Source of the DNA: Phytophthora hibernalis
Lineage: Eukaryota; Oomycota; Peronosporomycetes; Peronosporales; Peronosporaceae
Assembly (NCBI GenBank): GCA_012656075.1
Contig: JAAKBF010000122.1
Span: 62,001-126,000, forward strand
DNA: 64,000 nucleotides
Direction: 5' to 3'
A program made the position numbers and the translations under genes. Under the pieces are notes generated by a model that saw only the letters and a list, made by a program, of their open reading frames with translations, had not been told where the DNA came from and ran no database searches. The first letter of the stretch is position 1, and every line of letters begins with the position of its first letter. Below, piece by piece: positions 43,409-55,090 of the stretch.

Positions 43409-46400
43409 ATGACGGAGCAAGGCTGGGGAGATGATCCCAATGAGTTCTGGTCGTCGAACACCTACGATACTGGAACGAATGGCGACAGCTACTACGCACA
43501 AGAACAAGGTGTTTCTGCTAGTGCTGGCCACGACCCCAACGAATATTGGCGGATTGATGCCGACGTGTATCGCATCTTCATGGGGCTGGCACCTCACACA
43601 CAAGGCGAAAGCGTGGAGCTAGGCGAACTACCTGAGCTTTGCCGTCAGGTGGGACGTCCGCTGCGCGATGACCACGAGCAGTTTCGGCTGATGCAGGAGC
43701 TTGACACGACTAACGCCATGATGATTTTGCGGCATGACTTCGTGAATTGGTTACTGAATGAAGTTCATGCAGAGGAGCGCGCCAGAATCGACGCAGCACC
43801 ACGCCCCATTCCTGTTGCGGTCCCGGCTTGGGAAGAAGTAGTGCAGGAGGTTTCCGAGGCTGACATGATGCTTGGCAGCAAGTCCACGGTCTACTACTAC
43901 AACACTCTCTCGGGTGAAAGCATTTGGGAGCTACCGAGTCTCATACGATGTTTGTGGAATCACCTGGAAACTCTGGAGGCTGCCCAACAAGAAGCGCAGA
44001 TTTCTCGTGACGGAATTCCCGCTTTTATTCGGCCTCTTCGCGATGAGAAAGACAATAACGACGATACTCGTGAACTGGTGCTGCAACTTCGTGAGCTATT
44101 CATCAAGTACGATGATGATAAGTCGGGATACGTTGATGCCGCTGAGTTCGAGGACCTTTGTGTGCGTGTGGGGCAGCCAGTTAATGGCCGCGAAGGGCTT
44201 CTTGCTCTGATACAAGAGGTGGACCCATTCAGCTCTACCATTTCAGTACCTGATCAGTCAGAACAGCAAGTTGTGGTGTCATGGGAAGCGTTGAAACACT
44301 ATTGGGTTACTAGCGCACCATTCCAACGACGCACGAGGCTCGGGGAGAAGCAGTTTTCATCGTGGGAGCGCGTGGAGGTACTTAGCCAGCGCACCACTCC
44401 AGTGTGTTTCCGTCATGCAACAACCCTACAGGAGAGGTGGGCTCATCCAGCAATGGAGCAACGCGTCACGGAACGACTGAATCATCTATTCCCTAGCAGC
44501 AAACTAGACTGGGCGCAAAAGATTGATCTCTTCCTTGATGTTCAGTGGCAGCAACAGCAGCCAGGAACTGACACAGTTGAAGACAAAAAGAGACGCCAGT
44601 GGAATTTGGAGACATGCTGGCGGGTATTCAATCAGTTCAATCACCCTATGAGTCGACGGCAGCACGTGCAAACTGTCGTGGAACAGCTTCAGAAGAGATT
44701 TGACATCTCCTTCATGTCTGGTGGTGAAAGCGAGGGGTCTCGTTATTAGATGAAGCAACCGTACGCGGGTGGCTCGTGTATTGTACGAAAAAATGGACAT
44801 GTGCGGTTGGGAAGAGGTAGTGGACCCTGAAGGACAGACTTACTACTACCACGAGGTGGATGGCACAACGCAATGGGACCCACCTCAACTTCAGACTCAG
44901 ATGGTCACAATGCTCACCAAACTTGGAGGCGGCCAGCAGAATCTATCTGCAGATGAGCAAATTGCGCGTGTATTTCGCCAATATGATGCTGATGAAAGTG
45001 GAGAGATGACTCTCGACGAGTTTCAACACTTTTATCGTGCACTGTTGGGCCGCGGTAGTGCATTTGGTGGGACAGTGAGTGACGCTCAGATAAGGCAGGT
45101 TTTCAGTGTGCTCGACGCGAGTGGAGATGGTTCCGTGACGTTGGATGAGTTCCAGTTCTGGTGGAAAACTAAGCTTCAGCTTGAAGGGAAGGAGGCCAAG
45201 GAGGTCGAGACGTCCACGCGCGAGCAGCGCCGCCGCGAAATCTGTCGTGGATTCCTTGAAAACATCGACGCCATAGTTGTCACTCCTGTGGTCACAGCTT
45301 TCAATGGAGAAGAGGTCGATACAGCCGACAATAAACTTGAAGATACTACGGAGGAGTGTTTTGAGTCCAACTTACTACCGCGGCTCGCAACACTTTTGGT
45401 GAGTTCCCACTGCGTGGATTAGCGTACCGCCGAGCATTGAACGAACTTGTGGCTGACCCCATGGAGCAGCTAGTCTCTCTTGAGCGCTTCCTTGTTTGGT
45501 ACGACCGCTTCGAAAGATATGAACGAGAGAAAGTAGAGCTTCAGCGGGCAAAACAGCGAGCACAAGCAGAGTTGCGTGCACAACACGTAGCGCAAGCCGC
45601 TGGGAGAGAGAAACAACGTCGTCGGCGCAAACAAGTGCGCACCTTGAACGTAATGAACGAGCAAGCAACAGCAATAACAGAGCACGAGGCTCAGCGACAA
45701 CGAGAAAAAAGATCGCTGTTCTCTTCAAAACCTTCGACACTGATGGTTCTGGCGTTTTGGATGAGCATGAGCTGCTACAGTTGACTAAAGCTCTTGGTCA
45801 TGAAATGGATGCAACTCAAATAAGGCGCATGGTGAAGGTCATGGACTCTAGTGGAGATGGCCGCATAAATTTGGAGGAGTTCCTGGCTTTCTGGAAAGCA
45901 TTCGAGCACCGACGCCCTGCAGTTGCAGCTGCAAATGCTGCCATCTTGCATCAAACACGACGCGATGCAGTTGCTGATCCGGCAACTAAAGCTAAAACAG
46001 CCTCAGCGTCGCCACAACAGCATCTGACCACCAGCGATGCTGTGGCCTCGTTGGCTGTGAGTCTCGAGATGGTCAAAGACAGAGCACTGAAGGTGACGCT
46101 CGGCGACTTGCGCGGGTTTTTGAGTGATTGGAGAGACGACTTTCTTGAGAAACGTATTGAACAACAAGCCGGGCACAACGAAGCGAAGACTATCAAAAAG
46201 TTGCGAGAGATGCGAACGTTCATACCCACCAAGAAGCGTGTATACGGGGCTAAGCGCTTGGACGTGACTTGGATCGAGCCGGAGGTTGTCGACTGCGTCA
46301 CAGCAATCATTGCTGACGTGGGCTTACACATCGATCCTCCGCTAAACCCTGACGCAGCACAGCGGATCCAAGCATTGGCAAGGGGTCATTTCGGTCGCAA

Positions 46401-48842
46401 GCGGATGCTAACTCTTGTGCACAACCGGTTCCGAAAGCACATCGACCCGCAAACTCGCATGTTTTACTTTTCAGATACGCTCACAGGCCACGTTCTCCTC
46501 TCTCGACCAGTTTGCCCCACTAGCACTTCGTCCGTGGCTCCTTTGGAACGAGATGAATGTATGTCGAAAGCTGAAAGGTACCAGTTTGACAAGCGCTTGG
46601 CGAAACTTCGTGCGAAGAAGAATTTCTACGACAGCGTGTGCTTGCTCTCGTTGTCGAATGCAGACAAAAACGACAGAGCTGATGCGGAGCAGCCCGATAC
46701 GGCTAAAGCTGCTTTCCTGCACCGTCCGATGCTGGCACCCAGCGCGTTCTTCATGCACGACGTGACTTCATTCGTGCAGCAACGATTGCTCGGGAATATT
46801 TGGACTCCCCTGCGCTCGTCTCAGCCGGAGTTGGTTCTGGTAGAACTTATTGCTCGGCGTCGTCATCGCCAACTGATGCAGCGTGGCCGTGATGCCGCAA
46901 CCAACTTTCCACTTCACTATGCAGTCCGGCATCCGCAGTTCACCGTGAGCGTTGTGCGTGCTATCGTGAACGGGTACCCTGAGGCACTTGGTCAGTGCGA
47001 TGCGTTTGGTATGACACCTTTGCACATTGCGTTTCGCGAGCAGCGCTCGAGTATTGAACTGCTGCGTCTACTTGCTCGGAGATCACCACGCCTGATTGAC
47101 TCCATCAAGAGCCGATGCGCACCTGGAGTAAAATCGCGCAAGTTAGCCGAGCGACTGCGTACCTCTGTGTGGGCACGCCAAACAATATGCGGGGATACTC
47201 CACTACATATGGCTATTCATCATCGTGCGTCGGTAGGGATACTGGGGTGGGCTTTAAGTACCAGTGCTAAACAAATCAAGACAATGCTACCAAAGCTGCT
47301 CAATGATCGCGGAGAATCTGTTTTTCACGCGTGCATCACGCAGCAACAGCAAAGGCAGACGCCAGAACTACTGGAAGGCAGTGGTTTTTCTTCACCGCGA
47401 TCAAGAACAGCCGTTCAACTCTTTTGAAACACTTTGACTCGGTCACGTTGTGCTCGACAGCGACCAAGCACGGTGATCTCCCGCTGCACCTTGCCATGGA
47501 CGCCTACGAACAGCTAAAACAACGAGCCAGCGAGACCTTCACACTGGAACTTTGTACCGAGCGACGTCCAACTATTGAAGGAAACGCTGACAGAGGTGGC
47601 AATCATGATGGTGTTGGTGCAGATTGGTTGTGGCTAGTGGATTTGCTTGTCATGCACTACCCGGACGCTGTGCTAACTCCAAAACTCAGCAACGGGCTTT
47701 TGCCAGTGCACCTGGCAATAAAGTATGGATTTCCAGAGGAACTGTCAGTGAAGATCTTCATGCTAACGGCTGAAGCTTTGTTGAAGTCGGACAAATCCTC
47801 GGTCGATGAAGAAGAGCGATTATTACTAGCAGCCACAACAATTGCGGGGACAAGGACAACGCTGTTGCACTACGCTCTTGTTCACCAGCCACAAGCAATC
47901 GAACTGCTGTCATTGTTGCTCAATCGCATGCCGACATCTTGTGGGATGAGTTCTCTTTCAACAGGCGACCTCCCGGTGCACGTAGCTGCCGCAGCGCATG
48001 GACTCGATATGGAGATACTACACAAGCTGTGCGAATTGTACAGTCAAGGTTGTCAGACGTACAACGCAAAACGGCACTTACCCTTGCATATTGCAATTAT
48101 GCATGACCCTGAAAACGTTGAAAAGGTCAAGGTTTTGTTGGAGCACTGCCAAGAGATGATATTGGCGGACACTGAAGAGCATTGCGGATTGCGCGCGCTG
48201 TTGATGGCTTCGAATACCAAGACACCAGCTTGTCGAGTGTTGTTAACACTGCTAGAAATTGTGCCGAGCCGCAAAGTTTGTGCTGTCACTGGTAACAAGA
48301 AGAGTCAACAGCAGCTTGTGACACCGCTGTACGCACTCTCTTTGCGGCACTGTGTCCCAGAAATCACGAAGACCGGCGTCGCTAAGCTCTGTCACGATAA
48401 ATTTGAGGATCTCGAGGATGAAGAAGCTTACTTTCTCGCCATGGCAAAAGCTAAACTTCGTAAGCAGCACTACAATCCGACACCGAAATGGACCTTCGGC
48501 AAGATTCTCGAGCTCGTTGAGCGCAACCCACTGGACGAGGCGATTATTCAGCGAGCACTACACGCAACAAACGAAAAACTGCGGGCAATGGTGGATGCAG
48601 AGCAGAACCAGGAGAACACGAGCAACCAGGACGAAGGACGGAATACTTATGCCACAGTTGTTGACTCTGTTACACTCAATAGCGACCTCATGCTCGTGCG
48701 CACAGTTCACCAGATCATGTACGAGTTCTCCAACAATCATCGAGTTCAGTTACTTGGTCAGGCCGTATTGGGCAAGCTCTTGCCTTCAGCCTACGTGCGA
48801 GCTGCGTACAAGGCGAAGATCGATCCGTATTTTAATTTGTAG
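43409..48842 (+). CDS. giant modular protein: WW, EF-hand, IQ and ankyrin repeats; several frameshifts
   Basis: One intronless gene of about 1,800 residues from ATG 43409. Order: WW-like (AWEEVVQEV...YYYNTLSGESIWELP); EF-hand (YDDDKSGYVDAAEFE); WW (CGWEEVVDP...YYYHEVDGTTQWDPP); two EF-hands (YDADESGEMTLDEF, LDASGDGSVTLDEF); a basic coiled coil; two EF-hands (FDTDGSGVLDEHEL, MDSSGDGRINLEEF); IQ motif (IQALARGHFGRKRM); then an ankyrin-like half with repeated PLHYA, PLHIA, PLHMA, LPLHLA and LPVHLAI. Single-base losses lie near 44735 (GGGG), 44790 (A6), 45395 (TTTT), 45708 (A6) and 47380; each next frame reads on without a gap, and the 45708 one rebuilds an EF-hand. Calcium-regulated scaffold is the likely role. 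Confidence 0.83.
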
Positions 48843-49012
48843 CACACGACAGTTGGCGGCCTGTGCGCTGAACCTCGTCCAGGGTCAACTGCGCAGACTG
48901 CACAGCATCACTGCCACTTCCGTACACACAGTCCAGCCTACCGTGAAATACAGACTCGATTAATACCATATCCATGAGCAGTCCCCATTCGCGCCAGGCA
49001 ACACACAAACAC

Positions 49013-50366
49013 TTACACTGAGAGGGCTTCTTGGAGATGTTTCGCAGCTCTTTGGATCTGCGCAGCTTGATTCGCTGATGACAATCTGCACAGCGGTGTG
49101 CTCACTTCTTCAAACAGGAGTTTACCGATTTGAAAGTGCAGCAGACCTCGAGACGGAAGCTTCATCTTTGGCAGCAGCCATTCCACAGATCTTAGCTCTG
49201 TCAAAAGAATGGCAGTGCCTGACGCTGCAAGTCCTGGGAGTTCGCATCCAGTAGAAAGTTGCCGATTTCGCGTGCAGTCCGAGCTACACGTGCATTTCGC
49301 GGGTGGAGTCGCAGTCGGTTTATCATGATTTCCCATTCTCGCTGGTACTTTTCCCACTTGCTCTGCTCCGACTCAGCCTCGACAACTCGAATCACTTCAA
49401 GCTCTTGTTCCAATCGAGCGATCTGCTCGCCATCTCGCTCACAACCACAAAGCTTGCATACAGCTCTACTATCCTCCATCACGACTACGCCACCCGATGC
49501 ATCGCACTCTGTATTCCCACACTTCAGTCCGTCTAGATACCAATCGTCCTTCACGTCTTCATCCATTGCAGCTAGGCATCGTGCACACTCACAGTCAAAG
49601 AAATACGACTCCTTCAACTCCTTTCGTCGTGACTTGGTCGACTGCAGCAGCTCCACGTACGAGACCGTGAGCTCTTCGTCCACCTCCACGTCCTTCACCA
49701 CGTGCACCTGCATCTCTCGTCCCTTGAAACTCACGACACAATTCGGATCGCAGTCGTGATTGAACAGAGCTCCTTCCGGGAACAACCCGATGCCCACCGC
49801 TTCATTCGTCACGTCATTTGCCAGGGAGAACGCGTTGCAGTTGACACGTCCGAAAAGCTTCAAGATCGCATCTTCCAGTAGGTTCTGGAGCTCTTCGAAC
49901 CCCTTATTCTTCTCTGCTTTATAACGTGACAGCAACAACAGCACTAGCTGTGCCATTTCACTGAATTGGCGACGTTTACCCTCCGAATGGTCCTCCAAGT
50001 GGTGTCGTAACTTCAGCACGCGGTTCCTCTCGTCCTCGTCGACTTCAGAGCCCAGAAAACGCTGGCAGCGAGACGACTCACTAGTAACACGGTGGGCGAA
50101 GCGTTGGCCGCTGGAATGGAGCGCCAGGCCGCGCATTCGCGACGATGCAGCGGCCAGTCGCGCTGTTGACACGTTCGGGAGCAGTAGCGGGCTTTGCGGC
50201 AGCCTGTGCAGCGAGAAAGTGGTCCCTGGGGCGTGAAACACCAGCTACAGGACGAGGAGGACACGGCGCATACTGCCGATGTGCGGAGGACGCACGTACC
50301 GGCGCGTAGAGCGACAGAGGCCACGGCGCAGCGGCCCTTGCGATGGTCGTAAACCTCTCGGTACAT
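49013..50366 (-). CDS. SET-MYND (SMYD-type) lysine methyltransferase, frameshifted
   Basis: Protein lysine methyltransferase. ATG 50366 starts in the split SET N-part (GRCAVASVALRAGTCVLR). The MYND finger is CSWC...CTGCRKARYCSRTCQQRDW...HRREC. In AAAA at 50056-50059 one base is missing; the next frame gives GSEVDEDERNRVLKLRHHL. SET core: 'AVGIGLFPEGALFNHDCDPN', then 'EELTVSYVELL', with the post-SET FDCECARC. Near 49235 another base is missing; the next frame reads 'ASGTAILLTELRSVEWLLPK', the TPR-like C-domain of SMYDs, ending at 49013. It lies 78 bp downstream of the 3-hydroxyacyl-CoA dehydrogenase-like gene, on the same strand. Confidence 0.88.
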
Positions 50367-50443
50367 GGTACCGGAATGACGTGGTCACTGAAGTGAAACG
50401 GCTGAAGGTGGACACTTTGATGGACCCTTCTTGTATTGCGCAA

Positions 50444-51498
50444 CTAGAAGGACGTTGTGTTCGCATTGAAGTTGGGTCCAACTAACGGAGGTCCTGGGTG
50501 AGGGGTGATGCTGTCGGCGATGGAGGCCATACGCTTGGGCTCCAGAAGTCCGTGGTAGAAGCTGCCACGCACTGCCGAGTCGAACTGGAAGGCGCTGGCC
50601 TCGTTGGCAGTGAGCACTCGTCTCGTGGGTCCGCGATGCGGCAGCTTCTCGAGACGCTGCAGGAAACCCACAATGCGGTCCACTGTACGCTGCGTTGTGG
50701 AGGAGCCGGGTGTGAGCTCCACTGGAGACATGAGCACGCACGGGTAGAAGAACCTCATGCCCAGGAAGCGGTCGGGGTGCTGCAGGTGCATCCTGTAAGT
50801 AAATGTTATTAATAGTCGACACGTTGTCTTCCAGTGTCCACTACACGTACTGAATCGCGTCCACCGAGAGCTCGATGGTGTTGGTGGCCAGGATGGTGGA
50901 CGCTGAGCAGAGCTGCTCCAGCGACTGGAAGAGCTTCACCTTGGCCTCCAGGTTCTCTGGGATCTGAACAGCAAGACGACAAGACGATGTTATTTCTCTG
51001 GAGGACACTCGGTCCTCTTCAGATGAACACTTGAACTACTATTGCTCACAGCTTCAATCACGATGGCTGCATCTGCACACTGCGCCACGTCCGAGACCAC
51101 TGTAATGTTGCTGCAAGCTTGGGTCACCATGCTCTTGGTCACGTAGCCCAGATACAGCAACGGGTGCAGCAGCTCATACGCGTAGGAGGACAACTGCAAC
51201 ATTGTAACATACCACGCCACTTAACCGTTAGAAACATATATTTCTAACCATAACCCTACTTAACAGAACGTTAACGAACCGCATCGCCGGTCTGCGGGTT
51301 TGTATCGCACACGACCACTTGCACCCCGAGCAGCGACAGGTCGATGGCGATGCATTTGCCCAGGAAACCCGCGCCCACCACCGCCACTTTGGTGCCGCCA
51401 GCCACGCGCTGAGCATGCGCGTCCGTGTATGCGCAGGAGCCGCTCTCGGTCGCCTGCTCGGCGCCAGGTTGCGCTGCTGGACTCGTCTGCCCATGCAT
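50444..51498 (-). CDS. 3-hydroxyacyl-CoA dehydrogenase-like protein, four exons, catalytic His replaced
   Basis: Exons 51498..51280, 51193..51050, 50963..50851, 50792..50444; GT-AG, in phase, no frameshift, 274 residues. The Rossmann NAD fold starts VAVVGAGFLGKCIAIDLSLL (G-x-G-x-x-G) and ends strand 2 with VVVCDTN. 'CADAAIVIEAV' and 'TILATNTIELSVDAI' match the family's AD-x-V-IEA and SNTS motifs. Where the enzymes have GxHFFNP with the catalytic His, this reads GMRFFYP, so His is Arg; the following Glu (SPVEL) is kept. The C-terminal substrate/dimer domain seems short (about 120 residues after that motif). It may be a non-catalytic or altered-substrate relative such as a crystallin-like dehydrogenase. 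Confidence 0.8.
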
Positions 51499-51639
51499 GT
51501 CGATATCTGATTCTTTTCACGGCTCAAATTGTTTGACAAGTTACATTACGTTGAAACTTAACTGATTATGTTTTGCTCGGGGCTATCCTCTGAAAAAGGG
51601 AAAATTCCAAAGGTTGACTCAAATCGAAAAACATTTCCA

Positions 51640-51981
51640 AAGGGGACTCGATAATTAAAAAGCTAGCTTTTACTCAGCCTGAGAAATCGTCGCTGGACGC
51701 ACGCGATGTGCGAGAAGCACGTTATTAATTACTTCGAAGTAGTACAGAGTTGGTAGTACCGGATATTCCACGACACCAGCAGCGTCATGCTTAGCGCCCT
51801 CTCCATCAGGTACATGCTTCAGCGTACTTCGTCTAACAGACCGGACAAGGACCCGCCCGCTCCGCATAATGCTCATCATCCTGTTACTGCGGTAGGTATC
51901 TCACGCGTTGAGCGCGTATCGTCCAGCGATGATTTCTCAGGTTGAGTAAAAGCTAGCTTTTAAAAGTATCGAGTCCCCCTT
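51640..51981. mobile_element. 342-bp element with long terminal inverted repeats (MITE-like)
   Basis: Left end ggggactcgata plus about 45 more bases (agctagcttttactcagcct, gagaaatc, cgctggac) returns in reverse complement at 51918..51979 with a few mismatches and small gaps. No coding capacity. The target duplication is not obvious. Confidence 0.65.
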
Positions 51982-52514
51982 CGAGCAACGAGCTGGACCC
52001 TAATGAAGTGAGCTAACCGGGGACCCATGTATGTAGTTCTCTGTTTTGGCATTGGATCATGAGAGGTGGCGAGGTGGACTATGTTGACGTACACGTGCAC
52101 GCGAAAAGTGTCTTTCAGGGGTCTTAAAATATGGTATTGTGGCCCGGTCCGTATTTACGTTTTCGTTTGCGCTCCAATGTTGGAGACGTCATTGGGATAG
52201 CCTTTTCAGACGTCGGGGTGGGAGCCAAAGTATTACGGACGCTGCCATCGTCGATGGCGAAGCACGAGCCTCGAGCCTGTCGTTGATTCCGCGCTGCAAA
52301 TCCCATCGTGTATATGTAAACCATCTAAGCTACATGTCCAACAGGTCGTGGTTCCGTCTTGCTATTACACATTGTATTGATGGTCGCCTATACATGTAGC
52401 ACGTTTTGCAAGCATAACTCGCTTTGTATTGCCCTCAGCTCGTGTTCGCCGTCTTCGCGATGCGTTGCTAAAACTTGAAAAAATGCATGCACGTGTTCGT
52501 ACCCGTACATGTAG

Positions 52515-52555
52515 GGCTCGCAAAATCGATGCTGCCAACATCGATTTTGCGAGCC
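52515..52555. repeat. perfect 17-bp hairpin
   Basis: Arm ggctcgcaaaatcgatg at 52515..52531, loop ctgccaa, and an exact reverse-complement arm at 52539..52555. There is no following T-run, and a eukaryotic terminator is not expected. Confidence 0.9.
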
Positions 52556-52694
52556 AACTTTGGCTTACAGTAGGTATTAATACCGGTAGTGCACTATTAA
52601 TAATAGCATTACTGTAATGATTATATGTATGGACGATTATGTCCGTTCTGCTTAACAGGAGAGCAACTCCCGCTCCACAAACTGCTGGATGGGG

Positions 52695-52868
52695 CAACAG
52701 TTGTTTGTAAAATCCGTTGCCAACCACCGCAGCAGACCGAGCTCCAGGAGCTCGGTCAGCTCCAGGAGCTCGGTCTGCTGCGGTGGTTGGCAACGGATTT
52801 TTCAAACAACTGTTTGCTCGGTCAGCTCCAGGAGCTCGGTCTGCTGCGGTTGTTGGCAACGGAGCTGC
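52695..52868. repeat. nested palindrome with ctccaggagctcggt repeats
   Basis: Arms of about 50 bp (caacagttgtttg, aaaatccgttgccaacca, cgcagcagaccgagctcc) face their reverse complement ending near 52813. The centre holds two ctccaggagctcggt units, and a third unit with tctgctgcgg-ttggcaacgga follows at 52815..52862. Confidence 0.85.
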
Positions 52869-53118
52869 TCCAAGCTTCGAACTCCCATCCCAGCAAAGCA
52901 AGCATCGCCATCTACATGAGCGCACGGTTGTATCTCTGACAGAGATTCCTGTGATGTATGTAGGGGTGTCAGGTACCGGTAGGTACAGTGTGTACCGGTA
53001 GATGTAGAAGTCAGAGGAATTGTGTGTAGATCGTGGGAAGGCTCAGCTTTGAAATTGCCAGCAGCGAGCAACGTCACCGGAGTAATTGGTATATGCACCA
53101 AGCACAACTGCTCAAAAG

Positions 53119-54715
53119 ATGGATTTCTCGGCGTCCATGATCAGCAGTACCAGTGGGTACGTCTGGCTAGCCCCGACGCCCATGGTTATGATGACCGCAC
53201 CCCGAGTCGAGGACGAACTTATTCAGCCTACCTGGAGACTGTACGCGAACATCCTGGTAGCAACACTGCAAGCGCTGCAGTTTGGATGGTCCACCTCACA
53301 GATGAACAACTCCATTTTCAATAATGTGGAGGACTGCGAAGCAACACCCGTCCCTCCCGGCACATGCCTCATGTTCCCCGGCCACACCAAAACAGAGTGG
53401 ACGATCGCCGTCAGCTCCTGGATTGTCGGCGGCATGATGGGGAGTCTCGTGACCGGGCGAATCTCCAACAAGTTCGGGCGCAAACCGACCATGATGGCCA
53501 ACTGCCTCTTCATGATTGCAGGTGCTATCGTGCAGGCTATTGCCCCCAACATTTCGGTGTTCACTATCGGGCGCGTGTTCGCTGGTATCGCGGCGGGTGG
53601 CTCGACGGCAGTCATTCCCGGTTTCATCGGTGAAATATGCCCACCACACCTCCGAAGCAAGCTGGGAGTGTGTTTCCAGATTGGTATCACGCTTGGTCAC
53701 CTGATGGTTGCCATCACTTTCTTCTTCGCGAGCACTAGCACAGGTTGGCGGTACATCGCGGGGTTCCCTGTTGTGTTGGCATCTCTTTTTTGGTGTTGGC
53801 ACCCACCGTACTCGTGGAAAGCCCGGCGTGGCTGTTCATGGTGGGGAAGCAAGAGCTCGCAGATCGAGAATTAGCGCGATTATTTGGCGAAAAGAACGTG
53901 AACCTTGCAAAAAAATGGATCAAGCAGGACGATGTCGAGTCGGTTCGTGAGGGTGGCGTGCAGTTTGAGATGTCGGTGTTGGCCGTGTCGGTGATAACTC
54001 CAGACCCCGCATCCAAGAAAGGAGGCAGCCTTGCCAAATTATTTTCGCCGATGCTCATTCGCCAGCTCCTGACGGCTATTGGCGTGGCTGGAGCGCAACA
54101 GCTCACGGGCACGAACGCAGTGTTCTTCTACTCGTCTGGTCTTTTCAAGCAAGCGGGACTTTCGGACAGTCGTATCGGAGTTTTGATGGTCAACTTCGTC
54201 AACGTGTTGCCGACGTTGATCTGTGGAATGATGGCAGCGCGCGTGGGCAACCGCAAGTTGATCTTGTACGGCTTCACAGGGATGTTACTCAGTGCGGTGG
54301 GCATCACTGTGTCTCTTGTCGCCAGTCTACCGGCACTAGCGATCGTGTTCGCGGCACTCTTCGTCACCACGTTTGATCGAGCATGGGGCCGTTGGCATGG
54401 GGAGTCATGGCGGACATGTTCCCGGACGATGTACGAGCTGTGGGCTGTTCGATCTGTGTGGGGTGTAGTTGGTTGTGCAGTCTCACGGTGGGCCTGGTCT
54501 ATCCGTACCTTGCTGCGGCCTTGGTCGACTACAGCTTCGTGCCATTCATGTACACCATCACGCTGTCGTTCCTCTTCGTGTATGTAGTCGTGCCTGACAC
54601 GTATGGCAAGACCATCCAAGAGATCCAAGACGAGTTCAACGCGAAGTGGAACCCGAAGCCAAAGGCGCAGTGGCGTTTGTCCGGAAATAGTCAAATTCCA
54701 GTGCTCGGACAATAA
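53119..54715 (+). CDS. sugar transporter (MFS sugar porter) 1, frameshifted
   Basis: Hexose-type facilitator or symporter in the plasma membrane, about 530 residues, intronless. ATG 53119. TM1 has LQFGWSTSQMN (the family's Q-F-G-Y-x-x-G); RISNKFGRKP lies between TM2 and TM3. VGRVFAG-type signature: 'IGRVFAGIAAGGSTAV', then PPHLRSKLG; after TM6 VESPAWL; TM7 has 'GVAGAQQLTGTNAVFFYSS'; the end has 'VPDTYGKTIQEIQDEF' (P-E-T-K-G variant). Near 53790 (T6) and near 54379 (tttgatcg) one base is missing; the reading continues in the next frame. It is nearly identical to transporter 3 between about 53390 and 53760. First of a tandem cluster of three. Confidence 0.9.
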
Positions 54716-55090
54716 GATATCTGTTAAATAAATGTAGTGAATGATGTGAAACACGAGTGCTGTGCGTTCGAGTGGAGAAACAGCAACGATAACCAGTTTG
54801 CTCGTTACGCTTGCTGCAGTGTGGTAACGTTATTGAAGCCGTCCTTTTGCCACCAGCGGTGTTTCGCGGTTGCAGTTGCAACAGTATACATGGACACTTG
54901 AAGTTGCCTTTTTGAATGCGAAAGACCGTCACTCCGACGATCAGTAGACGAAGCGAAGAAAGACTGCGCTCAGTTGCACAACAAAACGGTCACGCCTGCG
55001 TATCTGTGTTGCAGCAGGCGTGGTTGGTCGAGGCGCGTACCGGTGCGAGACCGTCGTCATTAGAGAAGTTATCCTCAAGTGCCAAAGTTC

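Larger units (their letters stand above)
51982..53118. other. gene-free, inverted-repeat-rich intergenic region
   Basis: 1.1 kb without a supported gene between the 342-bp element and sugar transporter 1. It contains two palindromic structures listed separately and several catgtac/tacatgta words. Confidence 0.5.

Noticed and set aside
43409..48842. Programmed ribosomal frameshifting in the giant modular gene and others
   Set aside because: The shifts are too many, fall at unrelated homopolymers and occur in most genes of the window; no shared slippery site plus stimulator is seen. Assembly error is simpler.
52515..52555. Bacterial-type rho-independent terminator or CRISPR-like repeat
   Set aside because: A eukaryotic setting, no T-run, and no regularly spaced repeats with spacers anywhere in the window.
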